Part shown: positions 50,460 through 61,000 of the stretch, piece after piece
Layout of the letters: each line of letters opens with the position of its first letter
How positions within the stretch are numbered: the stretch's first letter is position 1
NCBI RefSeq assembly: GCF_900112615.1
Contig: NZ_FOMK01000001.1
Location: 620,001 to 684,000 of the forward strand
Direction of reading: 5' to 3'
Length of the DNA: 64,000 bases
DNA from: Chitinophaga sp. CF118
GTDB taxonomy: Bacteria; Bacteroidota; Bacteroidia; Chitinophagales; Chitinophagaceae
The notes under the pieces: model-generated
Database searches by the model: none
What the model was told of the DNA's origin: nothing
The model's input: only the letters and a program-made list of their open reading frames with translations
Translations under genes and position numbers: made by a program

Positions 50460-52109
50460 TTACTTTACCAGCTCCCGCGCATTCTCCAGCGCTGCAGCTG
50501 TTGGCTTCTCGCCACTCAGCATTTGTGCTATGTGGTTAATACGTTCTTCCTTGCTTAAGATCCTCACGTTAGTGGTTACTTTCCCATCCGTGCTGCCTTT
50601 GTAAACAAAGTAATGCGCATCTGCCTTACCTGCTATCTGTGGCTGATGCGTAATACAGATCACCTGGTGCCTTCTCGCCATTGCCTGCATAATAATGCTT
50701 ACCTGCCTGGCCGCTTCTCCGGAAATCCCGGTATCTATCTCATCAAAGATCATTGTAGGCAACGCTACCGACTGTGCCACCAGTGATTTGATGCATAACA
50801 TCAACCTGCTTAACTCACCACCGGATGCTACCTTGCGGATAGGCCCGAAGTTGCCACTCTTATTGGCATCAAACAGGAATTCTATAGTGTCCTGGCCGAA
50901 AGCATTAAGGTTGCCCTGGATAATTGCGGCCTTTAATTGTGCATTGGGCATCCCTATCTGTGCGAGCAAACCATTCACATCCTTTTCAAAAGGAGTGGCC
51001 ACCTTTACGCGGGCTGCCGTGATCACAACAGCCTGTTTCAGGAGTGACTGATGCAGATTGTCCTGCTCTTTTTCCAGCTGAGCCAACTGTTCATCCATAT
51101 TCAGAGCCCCTTCTACACTTTGGGTAAGGGTATCCCTGATCTTTAATAACTCGTCTGTAGTTTGTACGCCATGCTTCTTCAACAGCCTATAACCAGTGGA
51201 GATACGTTCATTCACGACTTCTATACGGGCCCCATCAAACTGTACCTGGTCATTAATCTGCTCAATTTCTGAGGTGATATCCTGTAATTCAAGATAAGCT
51301 GACTGGAGTCTTGCCGCAATGGCCGGGGCATCTTTATGGAAAGCAGAAAGTCCCTGTACGGAAGACTGGATCTGCCGCAGCTGCGATAAAACAGGCTGTT
51401 CATCTTCCTTCAACTGGAAATAGGCACGGCTTAAAGCATTCCGGATCTCTTCCGCATGACTTAATACCTTCAGCTCTGCATCCAGCTCCTCTATTTCATT
51501 AGGTGTAAATGCAGCTTCAATCAGTTCGTCCAGCAGGAATTTATTATAATCCAGTTCTTTATTAGCGTTATTACGCTGATCCTGAAGTTGTTTAAGCTGT
51601 TTCTGCACCTGCACATAACGCAGGTATAACTGGTGGTATTCCTGTTGTAATGTAGGCTGGTTCACCAGAGCATCCAGCACTTCCCGTTGAAAATCTGATT
51701 TTTCAAGGTCCAGTGTATCAAATTGCTGATGGAGATCTACCAGGTACTGGCTTAGCTCTCCCAGCTGGGAAAGGTTTACCGGCGTATCATTAATGAATGC
51801 ACGTGATTTTCCGGCAGTACTGATTTCTCTGCGGATGATCAGTTGATCTTCCAGATCCAGCTCATGTTGCTGGAAAAAAGCAGCCACCTGTGCTTTCTTT
51901 ACTTTAAACGCCCCTTCTATTACGCACTTTGCCTGTTTATCATATAATACACCCGGATCTGCGCGCTCTCCCAGTATCAGCGACAATGCCCCCAGCAGGA
52001 TAGACTTACCAGCCCCGGTTTCCCCTGTAATTACATTCAGGTTGCCAGAGAAATCCACCTCCAGGTGATCGATGATAGCGTAATTCTTAATCGTTAGTTT
52101 TTGTAGCAT
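50460..52109 (-). CDS. recN: DNA repair protein RecN
   Basis: RecN is an SMC-like ATPase that helps hold broken DNA ends for recombination. The 549-residue protein has Walker A GETGAGKSILLGAL near the start, a long central coiled coil (about residues 155-370), the ABC-type signature in KVASGGELSRLMLCIK and Walker B in LPTMIFDEIDTGISG, ending in ITHQPQIAGKADAHYFVYK. ATG 52109 (MLQKLTIKNYAIID) matches the family start; the longer ORF from 52172 adds an odd hydrophobic leader. No TTAGTA hexamer pair was seen upstream. Confidence 0.95.
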   Translation of the reverse strand: MLQKLTIKNYAIIDHLEVDFSGNLNVITGETGAGKSILLGALSLILGERADPGVLYDKQAKCVIEGAFKVKKAQVAAFFQQHELDLEDQLIIRREISTAGKSRAFINDTPVNLSQLGELSQYLVDLHQQFDTLDLEKSDFQREVLDALVNQPTLQQEYHQLYLRYVQVQKQLKQLQDQRNNANKELDYNKFLLDELIEAAFTPNEIEELDAELKVLSHAEEIRNALSRAYFQLKEDEQPVLSQLRQIQSSVQGLSAFHKDAPAIAARLQSAYLELQDITSEIEQINDQVQFDGARIEVVNERISTGYRLLKKHGVQTTDELLKIRDTLTQSVEGALNMDEQLAQLEKEQDNLHQSLLKQAVVITAARVKVATPFEKDVNGLLAQIGMPNAQLKAAIIQGNLNAFGQDTIEFLFDANKSGNFGPIRKVASGGELSRLMLCIKSLVAQSVALPTMIFDEIDTGISGEAARQVSIIMQAMARRHQVICITHQPQIAGKADAHYFVYKGSTDGKVTTNVRILSKEERINHIAQMLSGEKPTAAALENARELVK

Positions 52110-52196
52110 AAGGAGTATTGGAAATACGAATATAAGACTTCGGATTATCCCGCAAATTAATACATGCAGCACGTATTGTATCTGCGTATTGACAAC

Positions 52197-53696
52197 TCAG
52201 CTTCCATTTACCCGTTGAATCCCGGCTTTGGCCCGCTGATCAAGTGAATTTTTATAGTCATGCTCTTTCATGTCCAGGCAGGCCTGGTAACATTGAATAG
52301 CTTTTGCCTTCTCTTTACGTTTTTCATAAATATACCCCATTTGAAGGGAAGCTCTTGCTGCAAAATATTCAGGACGGCTGGCGCCTGTTCTCACTGTCAC
52401 CTCATACATAATGATCGCATTATCATCCATTCCCATTTCGTCATAAATACGACCCAGGCGGTATGCATATTCCAGCTTATCTTCCATACGGTCAAAATCT
52501 GCCGCCTTTTTTGTCTGCAACATTTTCAGTGCTTCGGCAAAAAATCCACCATCACTCAGCAGCCGTGCTTTCAACAATAAAGGATTCGGCCATTTACCAC
52601 TCTTTGCATCCTTCAGCGCCTGTTTATCAGCATCGGTTTCCGTGTTGCCACGAGTCAGGATCATAGTCCGGTATTTATTGGCAGCCTCCATATTCCCATG
52701 CATGTAATAATACCAGCTTAACCTCTGTAAGCACTCCTTCACATAAAACTTTCCCTTAAACTTGTCAAGGAAGCGTTGAAAATAAATATTTGCATCCTCG
52801 TCCTGCCGGGATAATTTCATCTCACCCAGCAAATAGTACAGGTATGGGATATCCGTATATTGCACACTGTCATTCCGCTCTGTTAGTATTTTAATACCTA
52901 TTGCTGCCTTCTGATTGTTCATGGCAATGTTTGCCACCATCAGTGCAAACAGATAGTTGTTCTTAGTATCCAGCTGATGCTGCTGAATGAATGCCCATAC
53001 CTCTTCCGGTTTATTTTCTATGAAGAGTTTCAGGTAACAATAGTAATAATAAGCCTCAGGTTTAAATAGCACAGCTACATCTGAATTACTGTCAATCACC
53101 TGTTGTACCTGTTGCATACCCTGTTTGATACTGCCTTTCAGTCCCAATATATTAGAGATCCAGCGGTATCCCTCAGGAATGGTACCAAATACTGTTTGCA
53201 TAGCACCCGCCATCATGTTATTAGGAAGAAACTGCGGAAACTTTTTCTGGTTATCTTTCAACATCACATATGCCTTACGTATTTCCCATACGGCATCCCA
53301 TTTTTCGCTGAACTTTATCCTTACCATTCCCCATTGGAACCTGATAGCTGCCTGTGTATATATATAATACGGAGAGTTGGAAGGACCTTCCTCCATCATC
53401 GCAAGGCGTTCTGCACGCATTCCTTTTCTTTGTGCATACAGGGCGGGATCTTCATTAAAAAATAAGGTAAAAAAATCAGTGTAGTTATCCAGGAAATAAG
53501 GAATCAGGTTATCGGGATGCGCTTTTTTCTCTTGTTCAAGCAAAGCTGTTCCTGCAGCCAAACGAAGTTGCATAATAGCTTCATAAGCTTGCTGACAGCG
53601 GGGATTAAAGTCGTAGACTTTTTGCCGGCCAGAAACTGAACTAGTGATAGTAAAAAATAACCCCAGCAGCAATAGTGTACGTGTGAAAATCAACAT
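52197..53696 (-). CDS. Exported TPR-repeat protein
   Basis: This 499-residue periplasmic protein has a signal peptide (LLLLGLFFTITSSVSG) and a succession of helical pairs with TPR spacing, clearest near the C-terminus (YAYRLGRIYDEMGMDDNAII, then FAARASLQMGYIYEKRKEKA and KAIQCYQACLDMKEHDYKNS). TPR solenoids serve as protein-binding scaffolds; the partner is unknown. It lies 87 bp upstream of recN in the same direction and may share its transcript, but a functional link is not evident. Confidence 0.82.
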   Translation of the reverse strand: MLIFTRTLLLLGLFFTITSSVSGRQKVYDFNPRCQQAYEAIMQLRLAAGTALLEQEKKAHPDNLIPYFLDNYTDFFTLFFNEDPALYAQRKGMRAERLAMMEEGPSNSPYYIYTQAAIRFQWGMVRIKFSEKWDAVWEIRKAYVMLKDNQKKFPQFLPNNMMAGAMQTVFGTIPEGYRWISNILGLKGSIKQGMQQVQQVIDSNSDVAVLFKPEAYYYYCYLKLFIENKPEEVWAFIQQHQLDTKNNYLFALMVANIAMNNQKAAIGIKILTERNDSVQYTDIPYLYYLLGEMKLSRQDEDANIYFQRFLDKFKGKFYVKECLQRLSWYYYMHGNMEAANKYRTMILTRGNTETDADKQALKDAKSGKWPNPLLLKARLLSDGGFFAEALKMLQTKKAADFDRMEDKLEYAYRLGRIYDEMGMDDNAIIMYEVTVRTGASRPEYFAARASLQMGYIYEKRKEKAKAIQCYQACLDMKEHDYKNSLDQRAKAGIQRVNGS

Positions 53697-53767
53697 ATCA
53701 GATTTTAAATTCCGGGCTCAAATCTCCAAATTCCAAACCAAACTTTCTATATACCCTTCTGCTGAAT

Positions 53768-53801
53768 GTAAAAGTCCCGGGTATTTTGCCCGGGACTTTA
53801 C
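53768..53801. terminator. GC-rich hairpin after the zinc-ribbon gene
   Basis: GTAAAGTCCCGGG and CCCGGGACTTTAC pair perfectly around a 7-base loop between the zinc-ribbon gene and the TPR gene. It lacks a T-run on either side, so it may be a weak terminator or an RNA-processing site. Confidence 0.55.
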
Positions 53802-53840
53802 AGTATGAAATAAACTAAAAATTGAGAATTTGCCTGTTAC

Positions 53841-54593
53841 TTAGATAGTTACAGTAGCATCCAGGTCGTTATCCACCAATACACGTCCGCAATGTTCGCA
53901 AACGATGATCTTTTTACGCTGGCGTATTTCTGCCTGACGTTGTGGAGGGATGGCATTGAAACAACCACCGCAGGAATCACGGGCAACAGTTACCACGGCA
54001 AGACCATTACGGTAATTTTTGCGAATCTTTTCATAAGCACCCAGTAAACGAGCCTCTACTTTAGTGCGGGCCTCATCACTCTGTTTGCGGAAAGCTTTCT
54101 CTTCCTTATCAGTCTCAGCTATAATCTTTTCCAGTTCGCCTTTCTTATGCTTCAGGTTAGATTCCTTTTCTGCAATTGCTTTTTTAGCAGATTCCAGTAA
54201 ACGGCTCTTATCCTTTACTTCTTCGTTTGCGTCTTTGATATGCTTTTCTGCCAGTTTGATTTCCAGCGACTGCATTTCAATTTCCTTGGTGATAGCTTCA
54301 AACTCACGGTTGTTCTTCACGTTGTCCTGCTGCTTCTCATATTTCTTCATCAGGGCTTCAGACTCTTTTATTGCCGCCTTTTTATTGGTGACAAAGTCCT
54401 GAATACCACGGATTTCATCTTCCACATGGGTAAGACGCGTATTCAACCCTTCGATCTCATCTTCGAGGTCTTTTACTTCCATTGGCAACTCCCCTTTCAA
54501 CACCTGGATTTCATCCAGTCTGGAGTCCATCTTCTGTAGTCTAAGTACAGACGCCAATTTTTCTTCTACGGAGTATTCTTTTACAGTAGCCAT
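53841..54593 (-). CDS. Zinc-ribbon coiled-coil protein (CT398-like)
   Basis: This 250-residue protein has a long coiled coil (about residues 15-180, Lys/Glu-rich heptads) followed by a C-terminal zinc ribbon with CGGCFNAIPP and CEHCGRVLVD, two Cys-x2-Cys pairs. The family (C4-type zinc ribbon, formerly DUF164) is widespread and thought to bind RNA, DNA or RNA polymerase-related partners. It is encoded 4 bp after the Nif3-like gene, an arrangement that as I recall is common in Bacteroidota, so the two probably work together. Confidence 0.9.
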   Translation of the reverse strand: MATVKEYSVEEKLASVLRLQKMDSRLDEIQVLKGELPMEVKDLEDEIEGLNTRLTHVEDEIRGIQDFVTNKKAAIKESEALMKKYEKQQDNVKNNREFEAITKEIEMQSLEIKLAEKHIKDANEEVKDKSRLLESAKKAIAEKESNLKHKKGELEKIIAETDKEEKAFRKQSDEARTKVEARLLGAYEKIRKNYRNGLAVVTVARDSCGGCFNAIPPQRQAEIRQRKKIIVCEHCGRVLVDNDLDATVTI

Positions 54594-54597
54594 GTAT

Positions 54598-55692
54598 TTA
54601 TAAATAATTTACCGGGTTTGTACGAATTGTAGATTTAAGAGGCGCAAAATTACGGAATTTCTCAGTCAATATATGATAAAATAATTCAACCGTGAACTGT
54701 TCGCTCTCAAAATGCCCCACATCCGCTATAACTAATTGATTTTCAGCATCAAAAAACTCGTGATATTTAAAGTCCGCAGAAATATAAGCATCGGCTCCAG
54801 CGGAAATTGCCTTTTTTAACAGGAAACTACCCGCTCCACCGCAAAGTGCTACCTTTTGGACCGGCCTGCCCCTCAAAGGAGTATACCGGACGCAGCCGGT
54901 ACGGAATTGCTGCTTTACCATCTGTAAAAAAGCCAGCTCCTCCATTGGCTCCGGCAGGTTGCCAATAAGCCCTGAGCCTACTTCATTATATGCATTCCCG
55001 AGTTTTACCACATCATAGGCCACCTCTTCATAAGGATGGCTATCTAATAATGCCTGGACCACACGCGGTTCCAAATATAGGGGAAAAATCACTTCCAGCT
55101 TCGTTTCGGGTTCAAGATGCAGCTGTCCCACCTGCCCGGTATAAGGTTTGGCCCCCTCTCCTGCTTTATACCCACCGGTACCTTCCACGTTAAAACTGCA
55201 TTCACTGTAATTCCCTATATGTCCGGCCCCTGCTGCAAACAAAGCATTCTGAACTTTTTCTGCCTGTGCATGAGGCACAAAGGTGTACAGCTTAGCCAGT
55301 AATTCCCGCTTGGGGGCCAACACCCTGCAATCCTGCAATTGCAACTGACGAGCCATCATTTTACTAACGCCATTACGCACATTATCCAGGTTGGTATGCG
55401 CTGCATATACCGCTATATCATGTTTGATAGCTTTAATAGCTACCCGCTCTACATAATTGCTGCCATTGATCTTTTTCAAACCACCGAACACAATAGGATG
55501 ATGTGCTACCACCAGGTTACAACCGCGTTCAATAGCTTCACTGATCACAGCTTCTGTTGCATCAAGCGTTAACAATACCCCCGTTACTTCCCAGTCGGCA
55601 TTACCAAATAGTAATCCGGCATTATCATAACTCTCCTGGTATTGAAGTGGCGCATAGGCAGCAATGGCGTTGGTAATCTCCCTGATTTTCAT
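54598..55692 (-). CDS. Nif3-like dinuclear metal-centre protein
   Basis: This 364-residue member of the Nif3/YbgI family forms toroid hexamers with two metal ions per subunit; GTP cyclohydrolase-like or hydrolase activity has been suggested but is not proven. Metal-binding residues are in VVAHHPIVFGG and AAHTNLDNV near the start and DVGHFESEQF near the end. The central insertion (about residues 130-240, with HPYEEVAYDVVKL) is a PII-like domain that marks the long subtype. It is the first gene of a two-gene unit with the zinc-ribbon protein. Confidence 0.92.
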   Translation of the reverse strand: MKIREITNAIAAYAPLQYQESYDNAGLLFGNADWEVTGVLLTLDATEAVISEAIERGCNLVVAHHPIVFGGLKKINGSNYVERVAIKAIKHDIAVYAAHTNLDNVRNGVSKMMARQLQLQDCRVLAPKRELLAKLYTFVPHAQAEKVQNALFAAGAGHIGNYSECSFNVEGTGGYKAGEGAKPYTGQVGQLHLEPETKLEVIFPLYLEPRVVQALLDSHPYEEVAYDVVKLGNAYNEVGSGLIGNLPEPMEELAFLQMVKQQFRTGCVRYTPLRGRPVQKVALCGGAGSFLLKKAISAGADAYISADFKYHEFFDAENQLVIADVGHFESEQFTVELFYHILTEKFRNFAPLKSTIRTNPVNYL

Positions 55693-55757
55693 ACCAACAA
55701 ATATGAAAGGATTTATTTAATTTTAAAAATTACAGTTTGTTAACCAAATATTATAAA

Positions 55758-56297
55758 ATGGAAAAAACTAAAAAGCTAATCCCATTAGCTGAGGAAGAGA
55801 TCATTGGTAAAATCTATTTCATCAGAGGTAAAAAGGTACTGATTGACAGGGACCTGGCCGCATTATATGGCGTGGAAACACGGGTACTGAACCAGGCAGT
55901 AAAGCGAAATCTTAAACGATTCCCGCCAGACTTTATGTTCCAGTTAACAGCTGCTGAATTTAAAAATTGGACATCACAAATTGTGATATCTGGTTCTGAC
56001 AAAATGGGATTACGTAAGCCACCACTGGCATTTACAGAGGAAGGAGTAGCGATGCTTTCGAGCGTGTTAAATAGTGAAATTGCGATTGCCGTGAACATAC
56101 AGATCATCCGTATTTTTAGTCGTATGCGGGAAGCCTTTTTAACGCAAAAGGATATTTTGCTGAAACTGGAACAACTGGAAAGGAAAATGGAAAACCGTGA
56201 TACAGATATACAAACCATATTTGCAGCGTTAAAAGAATTGGTTCACATTCCTCAAACAGAAAGAGCACTCATTGGTTTTAAGCAACAGGAAGAATAA
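55758..56297 (+). CDS. ORF6N domain protein (phage antirepressor-like)
   Basis: This 179-residue protein has an N-terminal ORF6N domain: IGKIYFIRGKKVLIDRDLAA, YGVETRVLNQAVKRNLKRFP and DFMFQLTAAEF. The C-terminal half has a predicted coiled coil (ILLKLEQLERKMENRDTDIQ). ORF6N proteins are common in Bacteroidota and phages as DNA-binding proteins of unclear role; no other phage gene is present here. ATG 55758 is preferred to the in-frame TTG at 55737. It is a single gene between two housekeeping genes, so it may be a mobile gene remnant that stayed functional. Confidence 0.9.
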   Translation: MEKTKKLIPLAEEEIIGKIYFIRGKKVLIDRDLAALYGVETRVLNQAVKRNLKRFPPDFMFQLTAAEFKNWTSQIVISGSDKMGLRKPPLAFTEEGVAMLSSVLNSEIAIAVNIQIIRIFSRMREAFLTQKDILLKLEQLERKMENRDTDIQTIFAALKELVHIPQTERALIGFKQQEE

Positions 56298-56300
56298 CTT

Positions 56301-56308
56301 TACCTTTG
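56301..56308 (+). promoter_or_regulatory. -7 box TACCTTTG of the M32 carboxypeptidase gene
   Basis: TACCTTTG matches TAnnTTTG 15 bp before the ATG at 56324 and lies directly after the ORF6N stop. The short distance predicts a very short mRNA leader. Confidence 0.5.
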
Positions 56309-56323
56309 CAAAAAATCAATAGC

Positions 56324-57835
56324 ATGGTAATTGCAAAATCCTCCACGGAACTTTACGGTGAATACAAAGCCAAAATGCAGCAGATAGCCGATGTTCGCAA
56401 CGCTATAGCCGTGTTAGGCTGGGATCAGGAAACCTATCTCCCTGAAAACAGTGCGACATTCCGGGGACAACAAATTACCACGCTAAGCTCCATTGCTCAT
56501 GAAATGTTTACAGAAGAGCAGCTGGGCCAACTGCTACAGGAACTCCATTCCCGGGGTGACCTGGACCCAGTATCGGCTAAAAACATAACACTTTCACTGG
56601 AAGACTATGAGAAAAATAAAAAATACCCTGCCAGCTTCGTGGCAGAAATGTCTCAAACAACAAATGAATGCTATCATGCCTGGATAAAGGCGCGGAAGTC
56701 TGGTACTTATGCAGACTTTGAGCCGGTACTGGCAAAGATGGTCGAGCTGAAAAAGCAGGAAACAACCATTCTCGGTTATCAGGGCCATTGTTACAATGCA
56801 TTACTGAATGAATACGAGAAAGGGGCTACTACTACCATGCTGGACACTGTATTCACAGATGTAAAGACAGCCCTCACACCACTGTTGCGTCAGATTGAGC
56901 AAAAGCCCCAGGTTAATAAGGATTTCCTGCATCTGCACTACGATCGTAACCATCAGTGGACTTTCGGGATCGACTTGCTGAAAGCGATGGGCTATGATAT
57001 GAAAGCCGGCAGACAGGATATTTCCGAACATCCTTTTACTACCAGCTTCAATCCTCAGGATGTACGTGTAACCACCCGTATAGATGAGAATGACTTCGGG
57101 AATATGACCTGGAGCTGTATTCACGAGGGCGGGCACGCCCTCTATGAGCAGGGACTGGATATCGCAGCTTATGGATTACCCACCGGTGAAGCTGCCAGCC
57201 TGGGTATCCATGAATCACAATCCCGGCTATGGGAAAATAACGTAGGCAGGAGTCTCTCCTTCTGGCAACACCACTACGGGCCATTACAACAGGCATTTCC
57301 TGGTAATCTTCAATCTGTTAGCTTACAAGATTTTTATAAAGCCATTAACCAGGTAAGACCTTCCCTGATACGCACAGAAGCAGATGAACTTACTTATCAT
57401 TTTCACGTTATGATCCGGTATGAAATCGAGAAAGGATTACTGGATGGTACTTACAGCACTAAAGATCTCCGGGAGTTGTGGAACCGTTATTATAATGATT
57501 ACCTGCATGTTACTGTTCCCAATGATGTAGAAGGTGTTTTGCAGGATATTCACTGGTCGCATGGCAGCTTTGGTTATTTTCCTACCTATTCCCTGGGCAG
57601 TTTTTATGCCGCACAATTTTTTGCAGCTGCTGAACAACAAATATCCGGATTAAATTCATACATTACGAATGGAAACTATACGAAGTTATTAACCTGGCTT
57701 CGACAACAAATCCACCACTATGGCCGTTATTATACGTCCAATGAATTATGTGAGAAAGTGACGGGTAAACCATTGGATTTCAAATATTTCCTGGATTATG
57801 CCACTAAAAAGTTTGGGGATATCTACACCTTATAA
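56324..57835 (+). CDS. M32 family carboxypeptidase
   Basis: This 503-residue metallocarboxypeptidase removes C-terminal residues from peptides in the cytoplasm. The zinc site is HEGGHALYEQ (HEXXH) with a third ligand in the downstream Glu-rich helix (LGIHESQSRLWENNVGRS). The N-terminal region AVLGWDQETYLPENSATFRG and the C-terminal HWSHGSFGYFPTYSLGSFYA are M32 signatures. ATG 56324 fits the family and the promoter; an in-frame TTG at 56306 overlaps the -7 box. It is a single-gene unit. Confidence 0.95.
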   Translation: MVIAKSSTELYGEYKAKMQQIADVRNAIAVLGWDQETYLPENSATFRGQQITTLSSIAHEMFTEEQLGQLLQELHSRGDLDPVSAKNITLSLEDYEKNKKYPASFVAEMSQTTNECYHAWIKARKSGTYADFEPVLAKMVELKKQETTILGYQGHCYNALLNEYEKGATTTMLDTVFTDVKTALTPLLRQIEQKPQVNKDFLHLHYDRNHQWTFGIDLLKAMGYDMKAGRQDISEHPFTTSFNPQDVRVTTRIDENDFGNMTWSCIHEGGHALYEQGLDIAAYGLPTGEAASLGIHESQSRLWENNVGRSLSFWQHHYGPLQQAFPGNLQSVSLQDFYKAINQVRPSLIRTEADELTYHFHVMIRYEIEKGLLDGTYSTKDLRELWNRYYNDYLHVTVPNDVEGVLQDIHWSHGSFGYFPTYSLGSFYAAQFFAAAEQQISGLNSYITNGNYTKLLTWLRQQIHHYGRYYTSNELCEKVTGKPLDFKYFLDYATKKFGDIYTL

Positions 57836-57909
57836 TTTGTCTTAACATATTGATATACTTATATCTATGCTGTTATCTTTACAGGTAGAGTTTGGAATAA
57901 CTTTTGTGT

Positions 57910-57917
57910 TATTTTTG
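57910..57917 (+). promoter_or_regulatory. -7 box upstream of the PKD protein gene
   Basis: TATTTTTG (57910-57917) matches TAnnTTTG about 142 bp before the ATG at 58059, with TTTG 15 bp upstream at 57891. It would leave a long untranslated leader. Confidence 0.4.
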
Positions 57918-58058
57918 AATCCGTGGGTGAACTATAACCTAATGATTACGTTTACTTAACTAGAATAATCGAGCCGAATATATTAAATTTATTTTTTTAT
58001 CATTTTATACAACCTATGCTATCTGTCTGAAACCAAGGACATTTAGCCATATCGGAGA

Positions 58059-61000
58059 ATGAAACACCAACACCTGCGCCGCCACCTACTTACAGGTTAT
58101 ACTATGTTATTCCTGTTTGCAATACTACTGTTTACCAGTGCAAAAGCACAGGCACAGAATGTTGCAGAATTTACCGCCGACAACTGGACTGGTTGTGGTA
58201 CTGCTTATGTTCAGTTCATTAACCAATCAACTCCTGTGGGAGGATCCGCCTCCTGGGATTTTGGAGATGGTGGAACCAAATCCACCATATGGAATGCAAC
58301 CCGGGCTTTCAATAAACCAGGTGTATATGTAGTCACGCTGACAGTTACCTTTCCAGATGGTAAAACCGCCTCTGTAAAGCATACTGTGAACGTTTACAAT
58401 AAACCGAATGTAAAATTCACCACTACTCCGGTTGATGGATGTACACCTTTGAATGTAACTTTTACGGACCAATCAACAGCGGGAGACGGTACCATTTCCA
58501 GCATTAACTGGGACTTCGGAGATGGTAACGGTGCCACGGGATCTACGGCTACCTATACTTATAACCAGGGCATGGATATAATAGCCAGCTCTATCGTTAC
58601 AAACAGTTTCGGTTGTACGAATAGTGCTGACCAGATTATTAAAGTGAAAGCTACTCCACAGGTAGCTTTTACAAGTAGTAACCAGGGAGGATGTAAGTCG
58701 CCCGTTTCAGTAAACTTTACCAATAATACATCCCTGAATACTACTTCTTCTGTTCCGGTAACTTATGAATGGGACTTCGGAGATGGTAGTACCAGTACGG
58801 ATATGAACCCTACTCATGTTTACACTACAAAAGGGAGCTTTACTGTTACATTAAAGGCTACTACCGCCGACGGATGTACACAAACACTTGTCCAGCCCAA
58901 TTATATATTGGTTGCTACCATGCAGGCCGACTTTTCTATCGTAGAAAAACCCTGTAGCGGTATTAACCTTCATTTTACCAATACCACCAAACCGGACCCG
59001 GTATCTGCTACCTGGACTTTCTCCGACGGTAGTACGCAGAATACTGTAGACGCTGTAAAAACATTTGCCGCTGCCGGAGATTACGACGTAACGATGAACT
59101 CTATCACGGTAGATGGTTGTGATGCAACTGTTACAAAAACAGTTCATATTACAGATCCTCCTCAAGCCAGTTTTACAATATTGCCCGCAACAGCTTGTTC
59201 CGTGCCTGTAAATGCAACATTTACTGCCACCACTACCGGAGCTACTGCATGGCAATGGGATTTTGCAGATGGTGGTACTGCTACCACGCAAAACCCTGCA
59301 CATCAATACACCACGGAAGGCGCATTCAATGTTACTCTGGCAGCAACCAGTGCTGAGGGCTGTGTTGCAACAGTGAATAATACCATTAATATTAAGAGGC
59401 CAATACTGTCTATTTCCGGGCCTACCGCAGGATGTATACCGGTAACTGCCACTTATACACCTTCAATAGGCAGTGCAGATCCTGTAGTCAAATATGACTG
59501 GAATTTTGGAGATGGCGGTACTTCTACAGTCCAGATACCAACACATACATTTACAGTGGAGGGCAACTATGTAGTATCTCTGACTATTACTACGCAGGGA
59601 GGATGTACACAAACTGCTACCCTGCCGGTAAGAGTCGGTACTCCTGTAGTGGTAGATTTCACTGTAGATAAAACCAGCGGATGCCAGCCAACTCTTTTCT
59701 CATTTACCAATAAATCAGTACCTGCAGGACAGGAATGGTTCTGGACCTTTGAAGAAAATAATGGTTCTATTGGCTCATCTTCATTAGAAAATCCTACTTA
59801 TGTTTTCAATAGTATTGGTAAACATGATGTGACACTAGTGGTGAATAATAACGGTTGCGTACGGCAACTTACAAAACCAGACTATATAGAGATATTTCCA
59901 CCAGCTGCAAGTTTTAACGTAGCCCAGCCGGATTGCGGAAACATCTTCCAGCGGATATTTGTAGATGCGTCTGATTTCGGAACCGGCACAACAAAAATCT
60001 ATACATGGGATTTTGGTGATGGTACTCCTACCTCTGACGTTCCGTCTCCTACTCATACTTATGCAGCAGCAGGTTTGTACACTGTAATACTGACTGTAGA
60101 CAATGGAAGCTGTACTTCCAAATGGTCAACTACAGTAAACATTATCACCGATAAGCCGGTGATTACTCCAGACCAGACCGTAGTTTGCCGGGGTACCGCT
60201 GTCAACTTTACAATGAATCCAGTACAGGCAGGCAACTATATAAACTTTCAATGGGATTGGGGAGATGGCAGTACCACTCCGGCACCTGCAAATTCACCTG
60301 TCTCCCATACTTATCTGGCGCCGGGCGTGTACCAGGTAAAACTGACCCTTACAGATATTTATATGTGTCAGCATATTTCTGATCCAATAACCATCACCGT
60401 GAACGGTTCTATTGCCGGTTATACTATTAACCCACGTCAATGTAAGGATGAACCGATTTCCTTTACGGACATCTCTACTACACGTGCAGGTAATACAATT
60501 GTTTCATGGACATGGGATTTCGGTGATAATACTGCGCCTTTAACATCAACTACCAAACCAGTAAATGTAACTCATACTTACAGTGCGATCAGTAACTATC
60601 CGGTAACACTTACCGTAAAAGATAATACCGGATGTACTGATACTTATACTGATATCGTTCATATTGCTAACATAGTAGCTAGCTTCGGGGCCAATGACAG
60701 CATTGCCTGCTTAAATCTGCCTTTCAAGTTCAACAATTCCTCTACCGAAGATCCACTTACTTATGCATGGACTTTCGGAGACGGAGGTACCAGCACAGAT
60801 AAGGAACCCTTGCATACTTACACTACTCCGGGCGTTTATAATATTACACTGGATATTGTTGGCAGCACCGGCTGTACATCTCATGCAGAGATCAAGAATT
60901 TCCTCCGGGTACCTAATCCGATAGCTGATTTCACCGTTCCTTCAGTAGCAGCAGATGTTTGTCCGCCGGTAAAAATTCAGCTGACTAACAACTCTTCAGA

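Noticed and set aside
55758..56297. ORF6N gene as part of a prophage
   Set aside because: It is isolated between the Nif3-like gene and the M32 peptidase gene with no other phage genes.
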